From Paracoccus caeni (lineage in GTDB: Bacteria; Pseudomonadota; Alphaproteobacteria; Rhodobacterales; Rhodobacteraceae): a stretch of DNA of 64,000 bases. A program made the position numbers and the translations under genes. Location: positions 620,001 through 684,000 of the forward strand of contig NZ_JAEPRQ010000001.1 of assembly GCF_016629665.1 (NCBI RefSeq), in the 5' to 3' direction. Below, one piece after another: positions 1-9,817 of the stretch; position 1 is the first letter of the stretch, and every line of letters begins with the position of its first letter. The notes under the pieces are model-generated. The model did no database searches and had not been told where the DNA came from. It saw nothing but the letters and a program-made list of their open reading frames with translations.

Positions 1-267
1 CTTGATGATCACCTGATACTGGTAATAATGCTGCAGCCGGTTTGGGTTCTCGCCATAGCGGCCATCGGTCGGACGGCGGGACGGCTGGACATAGGCGGCG
101 GCCCATGATTTGCCGCCAAGCGCACGAAGGGTCGTCGCCGGGTGAAAGGTGCCCGCGCCGACCTCCATGTCATAGGGCTGCAAAACGGCACAACCCTGTG
201 CAGCCCAATAATTCTGCAGTCGCAGGATGATTTCCTGAAAGCTGCGGGGTCGGTTGGGGCTGGTCAT
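1..267 (-). CDS. glyQ: Glycyl-tRNA synthetase alpha subunit, N-terminal part (cut by window start)
   Basis: The visible 89 codons begin [20 protein letters not shown] and contain the stretches [20 protein letters not shown] and [20 protein letters not shown], which are hallmarks of the class II catalytic alpha subunit of bacterial heterotetrameric GlyRS. The enzyme charges tRNA-Gly in the cytoplasm together with GlyS. The rest of the gene lies left of the window. The ATG at 267 is the first in-frame start before the conserved N-terminus. The 117 bp to the divergent gene at 385 should hold promoters for both. Identification is secure from sequence; the partner gene is not visible. Confidence 0.95.
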   Translation of the reverse strand, partial: MTSPNRPRSFQEIILRLQNYWAAQGCAVLQPYDMEVGAGTFHPATTLRALGGKSWAAAYVQPSRRPTDGRYGENPNRLQHYYQYQVIIK

Positions 268-384
268 CCGGGCCGTCCTTTTGCATAGATCGTTCAATGC
301 TTGGCGCCTTCTAGGCCCGGCATCGGACAGGGTCAATAAAGGCCCGGGGGGCAAGGGACCGAAAGGCCCGAAAAGGAGACCGGA

Positions 385-1752
385 ATGCGGCGTTTGGCGA
401 TTGTGGTTGTGACGACGGGTCTGGCGGCTGTGATGCCGATGGTGGGGATGGCGCAGGACGCCTTGATCCGGATCGAGGCGAAGCGCGGTATCGGCTCCGC
501 GACCGAGGCTGCCGAGAGTTGGGGTCAGCGTTTCGACGACGTGGTGACCTTCGATCTGACGCGGGATTGGGTCGCCATCGGACTTGGTCCGCTGGACCGT
601 GCCGAGGCCGACAGCCGCCTGTCGCAGTTGAAGCGCGCAGGCGAGGTGCCGGCAGACAGTTTTGTGGTCGAATATGAGGATGGCATGAACCTGCGCCGTA
701 TCTCGGCCTCGGGTGAGGGCGCTGCCACGGCGGCGCCTGACGCAGTCGCAGACGATGCCGTTGCTGCGGCGGAACCCGTTGTCGCACCAGTGCCGCCCGG
801 CCAGTTCATCCGCCTGCAGACGCTGCGCGATGAGACAGAGGCGAAGGCAGCGTTGACCACATGGCGCGAGACCTTTGAGGGTGCAGGCCTGTGGCGCGAT
901 GCGGATGGGTTGTTCGCCGTTACGCTTGGGCCGGTTTCGGACGAGGCTGCCGCGGCATGGGTGCCGGTGTTGAAACGCGCGGATGTCCTGCCGGGCGACG
1001 CTTTCGTCTCTGGCGCTGAAGGGCTGGGCCAGCAGATTGAAGAAGGCGCGGCACCCGATCTGGCCGCGCCTCCGGCGACGCCCTTACCGATGCCGCCTTT
1101 AGAAGAGGTGCAAAGCGCCCTGCGGTGGGCCGGACTTTATCCCGGAGACATCGACGGGAAGGACGGCCCACGCACGCAGGCGGGGATTGCCGCGCAGATT
1201 GCCACGGGCCGCGCGTCCACCGATCCCGGCACCGCGATTGCCGATCTGATCGCCAGCCGGGCGAAATGGCGGGAAGATTTTGGCCTGACCACGCTGCATG
1301 ACCAACCGACAAGCCTGTCGGTCACCGCGCCGATGCATCTTCTTGAATTCGACCGAACCGAGCGGGCTTTGTCGATCTATGGCCCCAAGGACGGTTCCGG
1401 TGTGGCGATGATCCTGTTCAGCCAGCAGGGCGGCCAGCAGGAATTGCTTGATCTTTCGGGGCTTGTTACCGCGCTTGGCTGGGTGCCGAAGCCGGAACGC
1501 TCGATCCAGAACGGGCATGTCGTGCTGCAAGGCCGGAACGATGCTCATATCGGCCGGGCCGAAGGCTGGGTCCGTGATGGCTTCGCTGAAGGATACGTTC
1601 TGATCTGGCCTGCCGCAGATGCCGAAGATCAGGCGCGTATGGCCGCCGAGATGTCGGACAGCCTGAAACGCGATCAGCAACCGGCCAATGCCGAAGCCGG
1701 GCAGCCTTCTCCGGCGCAGGACAGCGGTATTCCGGGCCTCACGCAGCCGTAG
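385..1752 (+). CDS. Secreted protein with SPOR-like repeats and a peptidoglycan-binding-like domain
   Basis: A 455-residue protein. Residues 1-23 form a signal peptide ending GMAQ, which suggests periplasmic export. Two related segments follow, about 25-100 and 142-210, each with a pattern such as [20 protein letters not shown], that resemble SPOR repeats. An Ala/Pro linker leads to a segment near 240-290 ([20 protein letters not shown]) that looks like a peptidoglycan-binding domain 1 fold, and a C-terminal domain I do not recognise. Some relatives next to glyQ carry a trypsin-like protease at the C-terminus; no His-Asp-Ser triad is apparent here. The start has a good ribosome site (AAGGAGACCGG). 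A cell-envelope role is inferred. Confidence 0.7.
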   Translation: MRRLAIVVVTTGLAAVMPMVGMAQDALIRIEAKRGIGSATEAAESWGQRFDDVVTFDLTRDWVAIGLGPLDRAEADSRLSQLKRAGEVPADSFVVEYEDGMNLRRISASGEGAATAAPDAVADDAVAAAEPVVAPVPPGQFIRLQTLRDETEAKAALTTWRETFEGAGLWRDADGLFAVTLGPVSDEAAAAWVPVLKRADVLPGDAFVSGAEGLGQQIEEGAAPDLAAPPATPLPMPPLEEVQSALRWAGLYPGDIDGKDGPRTQAGIAAQIATGRASTDPGTAIADLIASRAKWREDFGLTTLHDQPTSLSVTAPMHLLEFDRTERALSIYGPKDGSGVAMILFSQQGGQQELLDLSGLVTALGWVPKPERSIQNGHVVLQGRNDAHIGRAEGWVRDGFAEGYVLIWPAADAEDQARMAAEMSDSLKRDQQPANAEAGQPSPAQDSGIPGLTQP

Positions 1753-1779
1753 CCTGCGAAGGTCTGGCGCAGAGCGTCT

Positions 1780-2694
1780 TCAGATTGCGACCGACAGGAT
1801 CAGCAGCAGGACCGCCGACAGGATGATCGTGCGGCGATAGATATGCAGGCCCCGTTCAATGTCCTTTGGGCCCGGATCGGGTGCCGATCCGTTGACCCAA
1901 GGCTCCTCTGCGATCTTGTCGCCATAAAGCCGTGGACCGGACAGTCGGATATGCAACGCCCCGGCCATTGCCGCTTCGGGCCAGCCTGCATTGGGCGAGC
2001 GATGCTTGCCCGCATCCGCGCGCATCACCTGAAACGCTTCCTGTGCCCGCCCCGAGACACAGGCGATCAGCAGCCCGGTCAGCCGCGCCGGAAGCCAGTT
2101 CGCCACGTCATCCAGCCGCGCGGCGAACTTGCCGAAGGACTCGTAGCGTGCGTTCCGGTGGCCGATCATCGAATCCAGCGTGTTGATCGCCTTATAGGCG
2201 GCGATACCCGGCAGTCCCGCGATTGCGGCCCAAAACAGCGGCGCGATCACCCCGTCCGAACTGTTCTCGGCCAGGCTCTCGATTGAAGCGCGCGACAAGG
2301 CGGCTTCATCGGCTTGCCGCACATCGCGCCCGACGATCATCGCGGTCGCTCGCCTTGCCGCGGCCAGATCACCCACCAGCAGTGGCTGCGCCACTGCTCG
2401 GACATGGTCGTGCAATGACCGAAAGGCGATAAGCGGCCAGGCCAGCATTCCGGCCAGCACCGGCCCCAGCAATGCCTGCAACGCCAAAGCCGGGATCAGC
2501 GCCGCCGCGATCACGATCAGGCTTGTCGCCACCCCCTTCGCAAAGCGGTTCGGGCCGTTGTTCAGGCGCGTCTCCAACAGCGTGATCAGGTGCCCCAACC
2601 ACGTGACCGGATGCCCGATCCGCTGATAAAGCCGGTCCGGCCAGCCAATCGCCGCGTCGACCAGCAGCGCGATCAGCGCCGTCAAGGCCATCAT
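1780..2694 (-). CDS. cbiB: Adenosylcobinamide-phosphate synthase (CbiB/CobD)
   Basis: A 304-residue integral membrane protein starting MMALTALIALLVDAAIGWPD with the family stretch QRIGHPVTWLGHLI and later AENSSDGVIAPLFWAAIAGL and YKAINTLDSMIGHRN. The family attaches aminopropanol phosphate to adenosylcobyric acid late in cobalamin synthesis. The reading frame extends upstream of this start, but the ATG at 2694 overlaps the stop of the phosphatase gene (ATGA), which argues for translational coupling and this start. Its length is normal for the family. The nomenclature varies: cobD in Pseudomonas usage, cbiB in Salmonella usage. Confidence 0.92.
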   Translation of the reverse strand: MMALTALIALLVDAAIGWPDRLYQRIGHPVTWLGHLITLLETRLNNGPNRFAKGVATSLIVIAAALIPALALQALLGPVLAGMLAWPLIAFRSLHDHVRAVAQPLLVGDLAAARRATAMIVGRDVRQADEAALSRASIESLAENSSDGVIAPLFWAAIAGLPGIAAYKAINTLDSMIGHRNARYESFGKFAARLDDVANWLPARLTGLLIACVSGRAQEAFQVMRADAGKHRSPNAGWPEAAMAGALHIRLSGPRLYGDKIAEEPWVNGSAPDPGPKDIERGLHIYRRTIILSAVLLLILSVAI

Positions 2695-3233
2695 GGGGCG
2701 GTCACGTTCACCGCCTCGACCGACCAATCGTCGCCCTGCCGGTGCAGAATGGTCAGCGACAGCGGCGCCACGCTGAAGGACAGGGCGGCGTGGCCTACGA
2801 CCAGCGACAGGGCGGCGCGGATCACACCTGCATGGCAGACGATCAGGGTATCGCTTTGCAAACGCTCGATCTCGGGGTGGACGCGGGCGGCGAGATCCTC
2901 GAAACTTTCGCCGCCGTCCGGGCGGTGGCGGGCAAGCGCTGCGCTGTCCAGCCGTCCGAGATCCGGCAGATCCGCGTAGGCCAACCCCTCCCACGCGCCA
3001 TAATGCTGCTCCCACAGGGCTTCGCGTGTCACATCCGGTGACAAGCCAAGTGCCGTTGCGGTTTGCAGACAACGCCGCGCCGGGCTGGAAATGACCTGCT
3101 CGATCCCGCCAATGCGGTCGCGCATCCATGCAAGGGAGGCGTGATCCGTCAGATCGGCATCAACTTCGGTCCGGCCCGCCAGCCTGCCGCCGGTCAGCGG
3201 TGGGGCGTGGCGCAGAAGGAGTATTCGGGTCAC
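2691..3233 (-). CDS. Histidine phosphatase family protein, probably alpha-ribazole phosphatase (CobC-like)
   Basis: A 180-residue protein beginning with GTG (VTRILLLRHAPPLTGGRLAG). The RHA motif near residue 8, the SSPARRCLQTA stretch, GGESFEDLAARV and the second catalytic His in IVCHAGVIRA place it in the phosphoglycerate-mutase-like histidine phosphatases. Being translationally coupled to cbiB, it probably dephosphorylates alpha-ribazole phosphate for the lower ligand of cobalamin; this substrate is inferred from context. The GTG at 3233 is chosen because a GGTGGAGG ribosome site lies 7 bases upstream, while the longer reading frame has an arginine-rich N-terminus untypical of the family. 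Confidence 0.82.
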   Translation of the reverse strand: MTRILLLRHAPPLTGGRLAGRTEVDADLTDHASLAWMRDRIGGIEQVISSPARRCLQTATALGLSPDVTREALWEQHYGAWEGLAYADLPDLGRLDSAALARHRPDGGESFEDLAARVHPEIERLQSDTLIVCHAGVIRAALSLVVGHAALSFSVAPLSLTILHRQGDDWSVEAVNVTAP

Positions 3234-3372
3234 TTGATGCCTCCACCTGCGAAACATTGCCGCTGAAACTGCCGCCCGCAGCCGGAAATCGCAAGCAGGC
3301 TCGGCGCACCGTGGCGGGTCACGCAAATATCCGATACTTTTGTGCAATCATGTCCGTCAGAGGAGGGGCGTC

Positions 3373-4077
3373 ATGTCACAGACGCGCGTTGCATTGATCA
3401 CTGCTGGCGGCTCCGGCATGGGGGCCGCGACGGCGCGACGGCTGGCACAGGACGGCTATCGCGTGGCGATCCTGTCATCCTCCGGCAAGGGCGAGGCGCT
3501 GGCGGAAGAGCTGGGCGGCGTGGGCGTCACCGGATCGAACCAGAATGTCGATGACATCAGGAAACTAGTCGATCTTGCCATGCAGAAATGGGGGCGTATC
3601 GATGCGCTGGTGAATTCAGCGGGGCATGGACCGCGCGCACCGATTCTCGAACTCAGCGATGAGGACTGGCATCGCGGCATGGACGTTTATTTTCTCAGCG
3701 CCGTTCGTCCGATGCGTCTGGTCTCACCGATCATGCAGGCGCAAGGCGGAGGTGCGATCGTCAATATCTCAAGCGCCTGGGCGTTCGAGCCTGACAAGAC
3801 CTTCCCGACATCGGCGGTCTTTCGGGCCGGGCTTGCCAGTTTTGCCAAGATCGTGGCCGATGCCTATGCGGCGCAGAGCATTCGCGTCAACAATGTCCTG
3901 CCCGGCTGGATCGACAGCCTTCCGGGGACGGAAGAACGGCGCGAGACCGTGCCGATGAACCGCTATGGCAGAGCCGAGGAAATCGCGGGCACGGTCGCAT
4001 TCCTGTTGTCGCCGGATGCGGGTTACATCACCGGCCAGAACATCCGCGTCGATGGTGGGCTGACCCGCTCGATCTAG
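3373..4077 (+). CDS. SDR-family oxidoreductase with altered catalytic Tyr/Lys
   Basis: A 234-residue short-chain dehydrogenase/reductase fold. The nucleotide-binding TAGGSGMG is at 10-17, VNSAGHG at 80-86, NISSAW at 131-136, and the C-terminal GYITGQNIRVDGGLTRS is typical of classical SDRs. The usual YxxxK pair is replaced: the aligned segment reads TSAVFRAGLASF, with Ser147 for Tyr and Arg151 for Lys. I have seen similar SAVFRAGL segments in other alphaproteobacterial SDRs, so this is probably a real subfamily rather than a broken gene. The start at 3373 has a strong AGGAGGGG site. The substrate is unknown and canonical dehydrogenase chemistry is doubtful. Confidence 0.85.
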   Translation: MSQTRVALITAGGSGMGAATARRLAQDGYRVAILSSSGKGEALAEELGGVGVTGSNQNVDDIRKLVDLAMQKWGRIDALVNSAGHGPRAPILELSDEDWHRGMDVYFLSAVRPMRLVSPIMQAQGGGAIVNISSAWAFEPDKTFPTSAVFRAGLASFAKIVADAYAAQSIRVNNVLPGWIDSLPGTEERRETVPMNRYGRAEEIAGTVAFLLSPDAGYITGQNIRVDGGLTRSI

Positions 4078-4194
4078 GTTCGCCTTCGCCTCGTCTCCAC
4101 GAAGAATCACCGGACGATGCGCGTCGTGGCGTGGTAATCTGCGGTCATTCTCGACTCCAAGACTGCCGATTCGCATTTCAGCTTCGAGACGGCC

Positions 4195-5049
4195 ATGGAA
4201 GTATCGACCAGAGCAGCGATGATCGCCGCGGTCGCTTCGATCATCTGTGCGGTGATTGCGGCGACAGCCTCGATCTATATCGCAACCCGCGCCGGTCGGC
4301 AGGCGGAAGCGGCGGGAGAGATTGCAAGAACGGCGCAGGCCGATGTCCAGAAACTACGCCGATATGTCTATGACAACGGCACGCTGACGGAAACCGAGAT
4401 TGCGGGCGCGAAGATGGTCGTGCGCGTGAATGGCTCGGCCAATGCGGGGCCGGTATCGGTTCCGATCGACATGGAACGGTTCGTGCAAATCTGCGGAGAC
4501 GCCGATGGCTGCCTGCTGACGCTTGGCGCAACCCGATTCCGGCAACAGATCGACGGCTTGACCGACGAATCCTACATCCTTCAGGTGCCATTGCAGGGTG
4601 CGCCGTGCCGCTTCTTCTGGGATGTGCAGACGCGCGGCTGGAGCCTGTCGCAGGCCTGTATCGCGACCTACGGCCTCTACGCCTATGCGGGGGTCTACCC
4701 TTTCGGAAGCTACCAGTTTTCACGCGCCTATCAGGTCTATGAATATGGTAATTTCTACGGCCATGACGATAGCCAGATTGGCAGTGATGTCGATACTCTG
4801 CCGCTGAACATTATGAGCTTCAAGGGCGCATGTTTCCTGTCGGAAGCGCCGCCGGATCGCGACCGGCGCGGCGGCCACCTTTTGCCGGATGACCCGCAAG
4901 CCACCGGGACCGGAGACGGCCTCTACCTCATCGCGTCATCACCAGACTGGGACGATACCGGCGCCTACCCAAAAGCGGACAGGGGCGGTAGAAGCCCATG
5001 GCCGGAAGATGATCCCTTACGCCAATGCGTGCTCATTGCCGAGGATTGA
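4195..5049 (+). CDS. Membrane-anchored hypothetical protein
   Basis: A 284-residue protein I do not recognise. Residues about 8-30 form one hydrophobic helix (AAMIAAVASIICAVIAATAS), followed by a short Ala/Gln/Arg-rich helical stretch to about 60. The rest is a globular, probably periplasmic domain with five or more cysteines (ICGDADGCLL, PCRFFW, ACIATYG, ACFLS, QCVLI) and many aromatic residues (YGLYAYAGVYPFGSYQF). The paired cysteines suggest disulfides. Base composition matches the neighbours. It stands alone between the SDR gene and the convergent cytochrome pair, and no function is assigned. Confidence 0.65.
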   Translation: MEVSTRAAMIAAVASIICAVIAATASIYIATRAGRQAEAAGEIARTAQADVQKLRRYVYDNGTLTETEIAGAKMVVRVNGSANAGPVSVPIDMERFVQICGDADGCLLTLGATRFRQQIDGLTDESYILQVPLQGAPCRFFWDVQTRGWSLSQACIATYGLYAYAGVYPFGSYQFSRAYQVYEYGNFYGHDDSQIGSDVDTLPLNIMSFKGACFLSEAPPDRDRRGGHLLPDDPQATGTGDGLYLIASSPDWDDTGAYPKADRGGRSPWPEDDPLRQCVLIAED

Positions 5050-5137
5050 GGCTTTCGCGCAACCGGCAGACGGCGTCGGCTTCTTTGTTGCTCAAATACC
5101 GAACCGCTGTCGCCTCCAACAATGGAACAGCCGAAAA

Positions 5138-5722
5138 TCAGCGCCGACGCACCCATTTCCAGCCGGTGATCATCGGACGCACCAGATCCTCGTGCTTCCA
5201 CAAGCGGTAGAACAGGATCGCGGCAAGATGCAGCAGGACAAAGATCAGGATCAGGTTCGCGCCCAGATGATGCCATCCGACCGCCTGCCGCGCGGTTCCG
5301 CTGCCAACGGCGCTGGCCAGTGGTCCGACATTGATGAAATCATCCGGGTCCGCCATCAGCCCCGACACGACCTGCCAGCCCAGCACCAGCAAAATCGCGA
5401 TGACCGAAATCGCACCGGCCGGATTGTGGCCGGGCCAGTTGCTTGGTTCTCGCCGCAGGATGCCTTTGAGATAGCGCATCAGCGCGCGCGGCCCCGGAAT
5501 AAAGGTCGAGAACCGCGCCGGAGCCGGACCGATGAAGCCCCAGATCACCCGAAAGACTAGGAGCGACAGGATCGCATAACCCAACCAGAAATGCAGCGTC
5601 ATGACGTTCGGGCCGAACTTGCCTAGGCACCAGTTGACGATGACCAGCACCGCCAGAAGCCAATGGCAGATGCGAAGCGCGGGGTCCCAGACCCGGACCC
5701 GTTTGGCGGGTTCGTTGCTCAT
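5138..5722 (-). CDS. Cytochrome b561-type membrane cytochrome
   Basis: A 194-residue protein with four predicted membrane helices: CHWLLAVLVIVNWCLG, TLHFWLGYAILSLLVFRVIW, AISVIAILLVLGWQVVSG, and HLGANLILIFVLLHLAAILF. Histidines suited to two b hemes lie in helices 1, 2 and 4 (RICHWL, LHFWLG, WHHLGAN, LLHLAA). It fits the bacterial cytochrome b/b561 family that moves electrons between quinones and periplasmic c-type cytochromes. Its start overlaps the stop of the cytochrome c gene by one base (TGATG read as stop and start), so the two form one operon and probably one electron-transfer pair. Confidence 0.85.
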   Translation of the reverse strand: MSNEPAKRVRVWDPALRICHWLLAVLVIVNWCLGKFGPNVMTLHFWLGYAILSLLVFRVIWGFIGPAPARFSTFIPGPRALMRYLKGILRREPSNWPGHNPAGAISVIAILLVLGWQVVSGLMADPDDFINVGPLASAVGSGTARQAVGWHHLGANLILIFVLLHLAAILFYRLWKHEDLVRPMITGWKWVRRR

Positions 5723-6177
5723 CAGTCAGGCTTGCGATAGTCGTCGTGACAGTCCTTGCAGGCGCCGCCCAGCGTTTGCAGCGCCGCGCCGATATTCCCC
5801 TGTCCGCCGGTCACGGCGGCGGGCGCAGCAGCGGCGGCTTCCCTGAATCCGGCGAATTTGGCGCCGAAATCCTCGGTATTCTGCCAGATCGCGGGCAGGG
5901 CATCTGAATCGCCGTTGTCATCCGACGATGATCCTTCGACGAACAGCGACGGCAGGTCATAATTCGATAAAGCCGCAAGATTGTTCGCCGCCGCCTGCGC
6001 CGCGGCTTCGTCATATTCGATTTCGCCCTTGGCCATGCCGGACAGTTTTCCCATCTCGATCGACAGCATTTTCATATAGCCATGCCGCGCCTCGATCGCG
6101 TCATCGGCGTCCTGCGCGAAAAGCGGCAGCGGTATGGCAAGGCTGGCGGAAAGGATAGCGGTCTTCAGAACGTTCAT
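5722..6177 (-). CDS. Class II c-type cytochrome (c'/c556-like), periplasmic
   Basis: A 151-residue protein. Residues 1-22 form a signal peptide (MNVLKTAILSASLAIPLPLF). A single heme-binding CKDCH lies at 140-144, close to the C-terminus, which is the arrangement of four-helix-bundle class II cytochromes such as c' and c556. The segment EARHGYMKMLSIEMGKLSGM contains a Met suitable as sixth ligand in c556-like members. It is co-transcribed with the downstream cytochrome b561 gene, its likely membrane redox partner. The exact subclass (c', c554, c556) cannot be fixed by eye. Confidence 0.85.
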   Translation of the reverse strand: MNVLKTAILSASLAIPLPLFAQDADDAIEARHGYMKMLSIEMGKLSGMAKGEIEYDEAAAQAAANNLAALSNYDLPSLFVEGSSSDDNGDSDALPAIWQNTEDFGAKFAGFREAAAAAPAAVTGGQGNIGAALQTLGGACKDCHDDYRKPD

Positions 6178-6324
6178 GGCTGGCTCCTATGGGGCGGGCT
6201 ATGTGTTTGAATTATCTGAACAGGCGTAGGTTGACTGTGGCAGAGCAATTTGTGTGGATCAATCACCCAGTCCGGCGATCACGCGCTTGCGATCAACCGC
6301 CACCCGTTCGCTCTGCGTGAAACC

Positions 6325-6358
6325 AAAAGACCCGGCGCGGGGGAAACTGCGCCGGGTC
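6325..6358 (-). terminator. Rho-independent terminator downstream of the DUF533 gene
   Basis: On the minus strand a perfect 10-bp inverted repeat (GACCCGGCGC / GCGCCGGGTC) with a 10-base loop is followed by TTTT. It lies 27 bases beyond the stop of the DUF533 gene ending at 6385. Confidence 0.85.
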
Positions 6359-6384
6359 GAATGCCTTCACGATGTCCTAAGGGA

Positions 6385-7338
6385 TCAGCTGTAAAGCGGA
6401 GTCACCCCGGCCTCCCCATGGATTCCGTTCACCGTCTCACGGTCGATCCCCATTGCCTGAGCCAGATCGTTCAAGTAGCGGGCCTCGGCCTCGCTATCCA
6501 GATCGATTGCCAGAAGCGAGACCAGATAAACCTGCGATTCCAGTCCTTTCGGCACTTCGCGCGCCAGTCCTGCCGCATCGACCGGCGCCGCCATCTGCTC
6601 GCGAATGAACTGACGCTCTTCTTCGTCGATATCATCGCCCAGATGACCCATGAGGCGCTGTTTTTCTTCGTCGTCGATCTTACCGTCCGACTTTGCTGCC
6701 TGAATCATCGCCCGCAGCATCAGCCCTGCCACGGCATTCTGCTCTGGCGTAGGCGCGACTTCGGGCTCGCCATTATTGGTGACGGCGTCGTTGAAAAGCT
6801 CGCCAAAGCTGGCGTCATTCGTGGCCTGCGAATCCTTGCGCGCAAGGCCGCCCGCCGCTGCACCGCCTGCCGCGCCACCCAGAAGGCCGCCCAGCAGATC
6901 GCCAAGACCGCCGCTGCCAGAGGTGCTGCCGCCCGTGCTTTTCCGACCGCCAGAAAGCTGACCCAGAAGATCGCCCAGACCACCCGAACCGCCGCCGCTG
7001 CCTCGCGCGCGATTGGTCAGATTATCCAAAATGCCGCCCAGCCCGCCGCTGGCCCCGGTCGAGTGTTCGCCACCATAGCGGCGACCGCTTCCGGCACCAC
7101 GGCTGCCGCCGCCCAACACGCCGCCCAGCATGTCGCTGAGACTGCCGCCGCCGGTGCCGGAGGTGTTGTTCGACAGCAGACCATCCAGCAGACCGCCGCG
7201 TCGCTCGCCCTGCTGCTGGCCGACCTGACCAGAGCGACTACCCTGACCGCCTTGCTGACGCTGTTTCATTACCGTGCCAATACCCTTGGCCAGCATCACA
7301 CCGGCAGCAACGCGGGCAAAAGTCTTCATCAAACTCAT
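6385..7338 (-). CDS. DUF533 (YebE/TerB-like) family protein
   Basis: A 317-residue protein. The N-terminus (MSLMKTFARVAAGVMLAKGI) could be a membrane-associated helix. Residues about 30-160 are a low-complexity Gly/Ser/Gln-rich region (GGLGGILDNL, GGGSGGLGDLLGQL). The C-terminal 130 residues are the conserved DUF533 domain, a TerB-like helical bundle with acidic motifs (KSDGKIDDEEKQRLMGHL, LLAIDLDSEAEARYLNDLAQ). The acidic loops resemble metal-binding sites of TerB proteins. The start at 7338 has an AAGGAGGATTCTG site; the frame extends further upstream but without conserved sequence. Its molecular function is not established. Confidence 0.8.
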   Translation of the reverse strand: MSLMKTFARVAAGVMLAKGIGTVMKQRQQGGQGSRSGQVGQQQGERRGGLLDGLLSNNTSGTGGGSLSDMLGGVLGGGSRGAGSGRRYGGEHSTGASGGLGGILDNLTNRARGSGGGSGGLGDLLGQLSGGRKSTGGSTSGSGGLGDLLGGLLGGAAGGAAAGGLARKDSQATNDASFGELFNDAVTNNGEPEVAPTPEQNAVAGLMLRAMIQAAKSDGKIDDEEKQRLMGHLGDDIDEEERQFIREQMAAPVDAAGLAREVPKGLESQVYLVSLLAIDLDSEAEARYLNDLAQAMGIDRETVNGIHGEAGVTPLYS

Positions 7339-7488
7339 CAGAATCCTCCTTGGGGGCCTTCTGTGAAACGCGTGCCGACCCCAGGCTATGGCGGGAAACG
7401 AACGGTGGTGCATCAGGGTTCCCACCGCCGTATCAGAGCCTGTCTGCGGCGACCTTGGCAAGCGCCTGTCACACTGCCCCAGCTGCCC

Positions 7489-7515
7489 TTGATTTTTCCG
7501 ATTACGGCTTATACA
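7489..7515 (+). promoter_or_regulatory. Predicted sigma-70-type promoter for tuf
   Basis: TTGATT (7489-7494) and TATACA (7510-7515) are separated by 15 bases, or 16 if the -10 is read as ATACAT. The rpsM promoter has the same element spacing (TTGACG/TATAAA). It lies about 56 bases before the tuf start codon. Confidence 0.55.
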
Positions 7516-7570
7516 TCGCGGCCCATGTTAATCGGGGCCGTTGGCCATGCCCCGCGATCAGGAGGCCGAG

Positions 7571-8746
<1,176 letters not shown>

Positions 8747-8754
8747 TCCCGTAG

Positions 8755-8775
8755 GGTGCGTGCTTGGCACGCACC
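8755..8775. repeat. Short perfect hairpin (9-bp stem, TTG loop)
   Basis: GGTGCGTGC-TTG-GCACGCACC lies 8 bases after the tuf stop and precedes the true terminator. It resembles dispersed GC-rich palindromic elements seen between genes in many proteobacteria; whether it is repeated elsewhere in this genome cannot be seen from the window. Confidence 0.6.
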
Positions 8776-8789
8776 TTGCTATCAACCAG

Positions 8790-8819
8790 AAAAGGCCGCT
8801 CCATCGGGGCGGCCTTTTT
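8790..8819 (+). terminator. Rho-independent terminator of tuf
   Basis: A 10-bp stem AAAAGGCCGC / GCGGCCTTTT with a 9-base loop, ending in a run of five T. It should end tuf transcription before the inserted gene at 8914. Confidence 0.85.
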
Positions 8820-8913
8820 CGATTAGAATGTACAAGAAAACCCTTTGCATAGTGTAGCGCCATAAATAAGAAAGAACCTCTGTAGAGTGGACATTTGACT
8901 TGGAGCCTTAAAG

Positions 8914-9612
8914 ATGTCGTTTTGGGAGAGCTTGAGCCAACCTCAGGCAACTTTGTTAAGTTCTTTCGTGACCGGCATATGTGCCTTGGGGGCGATATGG
9001 CTTGGGGCTAAATTCTTCACCAATAAGATAAAAGGCTTAGAGCAAGCGATTCGCGCCTCTCAAGATGCTGTTAATGTTCATCTAAACGAGACAGAAGCGG
9101 CAGTGAAAAAAACGGCAAGTGAGGTGATGCGCGCTATCTCCGATTGGTCTGTTGCACGGGAGGAAGAAAAAGAAATAGTTTCTTCCATCTCTGACCAGGT
9201 GGTCAACATCGCAAATACGCAGGCCGATGAACTACTAGATCGTGAGGCGGAGGTACCGAGTGACAACGAGGCATCTATCCGAGAGTCAAACGATGTTGAG
9301 GTCCGGACGCGAGATGACCTTCGTGACGCCTGGGCGGAAATTCAGGCTGCCATCGAAGCTATTTCTCGGCAAGATACTATTGATGGCAGGACGAGAGCAA
9401 AATATGCGCGTCAGGATCGCCGTAGTTACAACACTTTGATCGATCTACTAGAAGACGATAGGAACATCTCTAGAGAAGCGGCGGCTGCCGCTCGAGATGC
9501 GTTTGCCCTAAGAAACTCATTCCGCAGAAGAGTTGAGGAGCCAACACAAACGGATTGGGCGAATATGGATAGGCTAAGAGCTATCGTATTAGAGGATCTG
9601 CCTGCCGATTAG
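8914..9612 (+). CDS. Membrane-anchored coiled-coil hypothetical protein, probably acquired
   Basis: A 232-residue protein I do not recognise. One membrane helix lies near residues 14-34 (LLSSFVTGICALGAIWLGAK), followed by a long, charged, probably coiled-coil stretch (about 38-95) and an acidic/basic helical C-terminus. Codon use is visibly different from its surroundings: many A/T-ending codons (TTA, AGA, ATA) and roughly half GC, against well over 60% in the ribosomal genes. It sits between the tuf terminator and a second terminator before rpsJ, so it is an independent unit. A GGAG lies upstream of the ATG. The architecture (TM plus cytoplasmic coiled coil) is generic; no function is proposed. 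Confidence 0.65.
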   Translation: MSFWESLSQPQATLLSSFVTGICALGAIWLGAKFFTNKIKGLEQAIRASQDAVNVHLNETEAAVKKTASEVMRAISDWSVAREEEKEIVSSISDQVVNIANTQADELLDREAEVPSDNEASIRESNDVEVRTRDDLRDAWAEIQAAIEAISRQDTIDGRTRAKYARQDRRSYNTLIDLLEDDRNISREAAAAARDAFALRNSFRRRVEEPTQTDWANMDRLRAIVLEDLPAD

Positions 9613-9709
9613 CGGGCGATCTGCACTTGACCTTATCTGACTTCTAACGCTATAGCGCCACCATCCTTGCTGAACGCTCGTTTTCGACGCGCGAATCGGC
9701 TATCTCAAA

Positions 9710-9744
9710 AGGTCGCCTAAGAATAGGGCGGCCTGCTCTTTTTT
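9710..9744 (+). terminator. Rho-independent terminator before rpsJ
   Basis: The stem AGGTCGCC / GGCGGCCT (8 bp, one G-U pair) with a 9-base loop is followed by TGCTC and TTTTTT. Its sequence resembles the tuf terminator at 8790 (shared AAAAGG-Y-CGC and GGGCGGCCT). Confidence 0.75.
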
Positions 9745-9817
9745 ATACGGTTCGATGCTGGCGCCGCGTGGTGCGTTGTCAGCCTCTCAACTGGAACTCC
9801 CCGCCAGAGGGATGACT

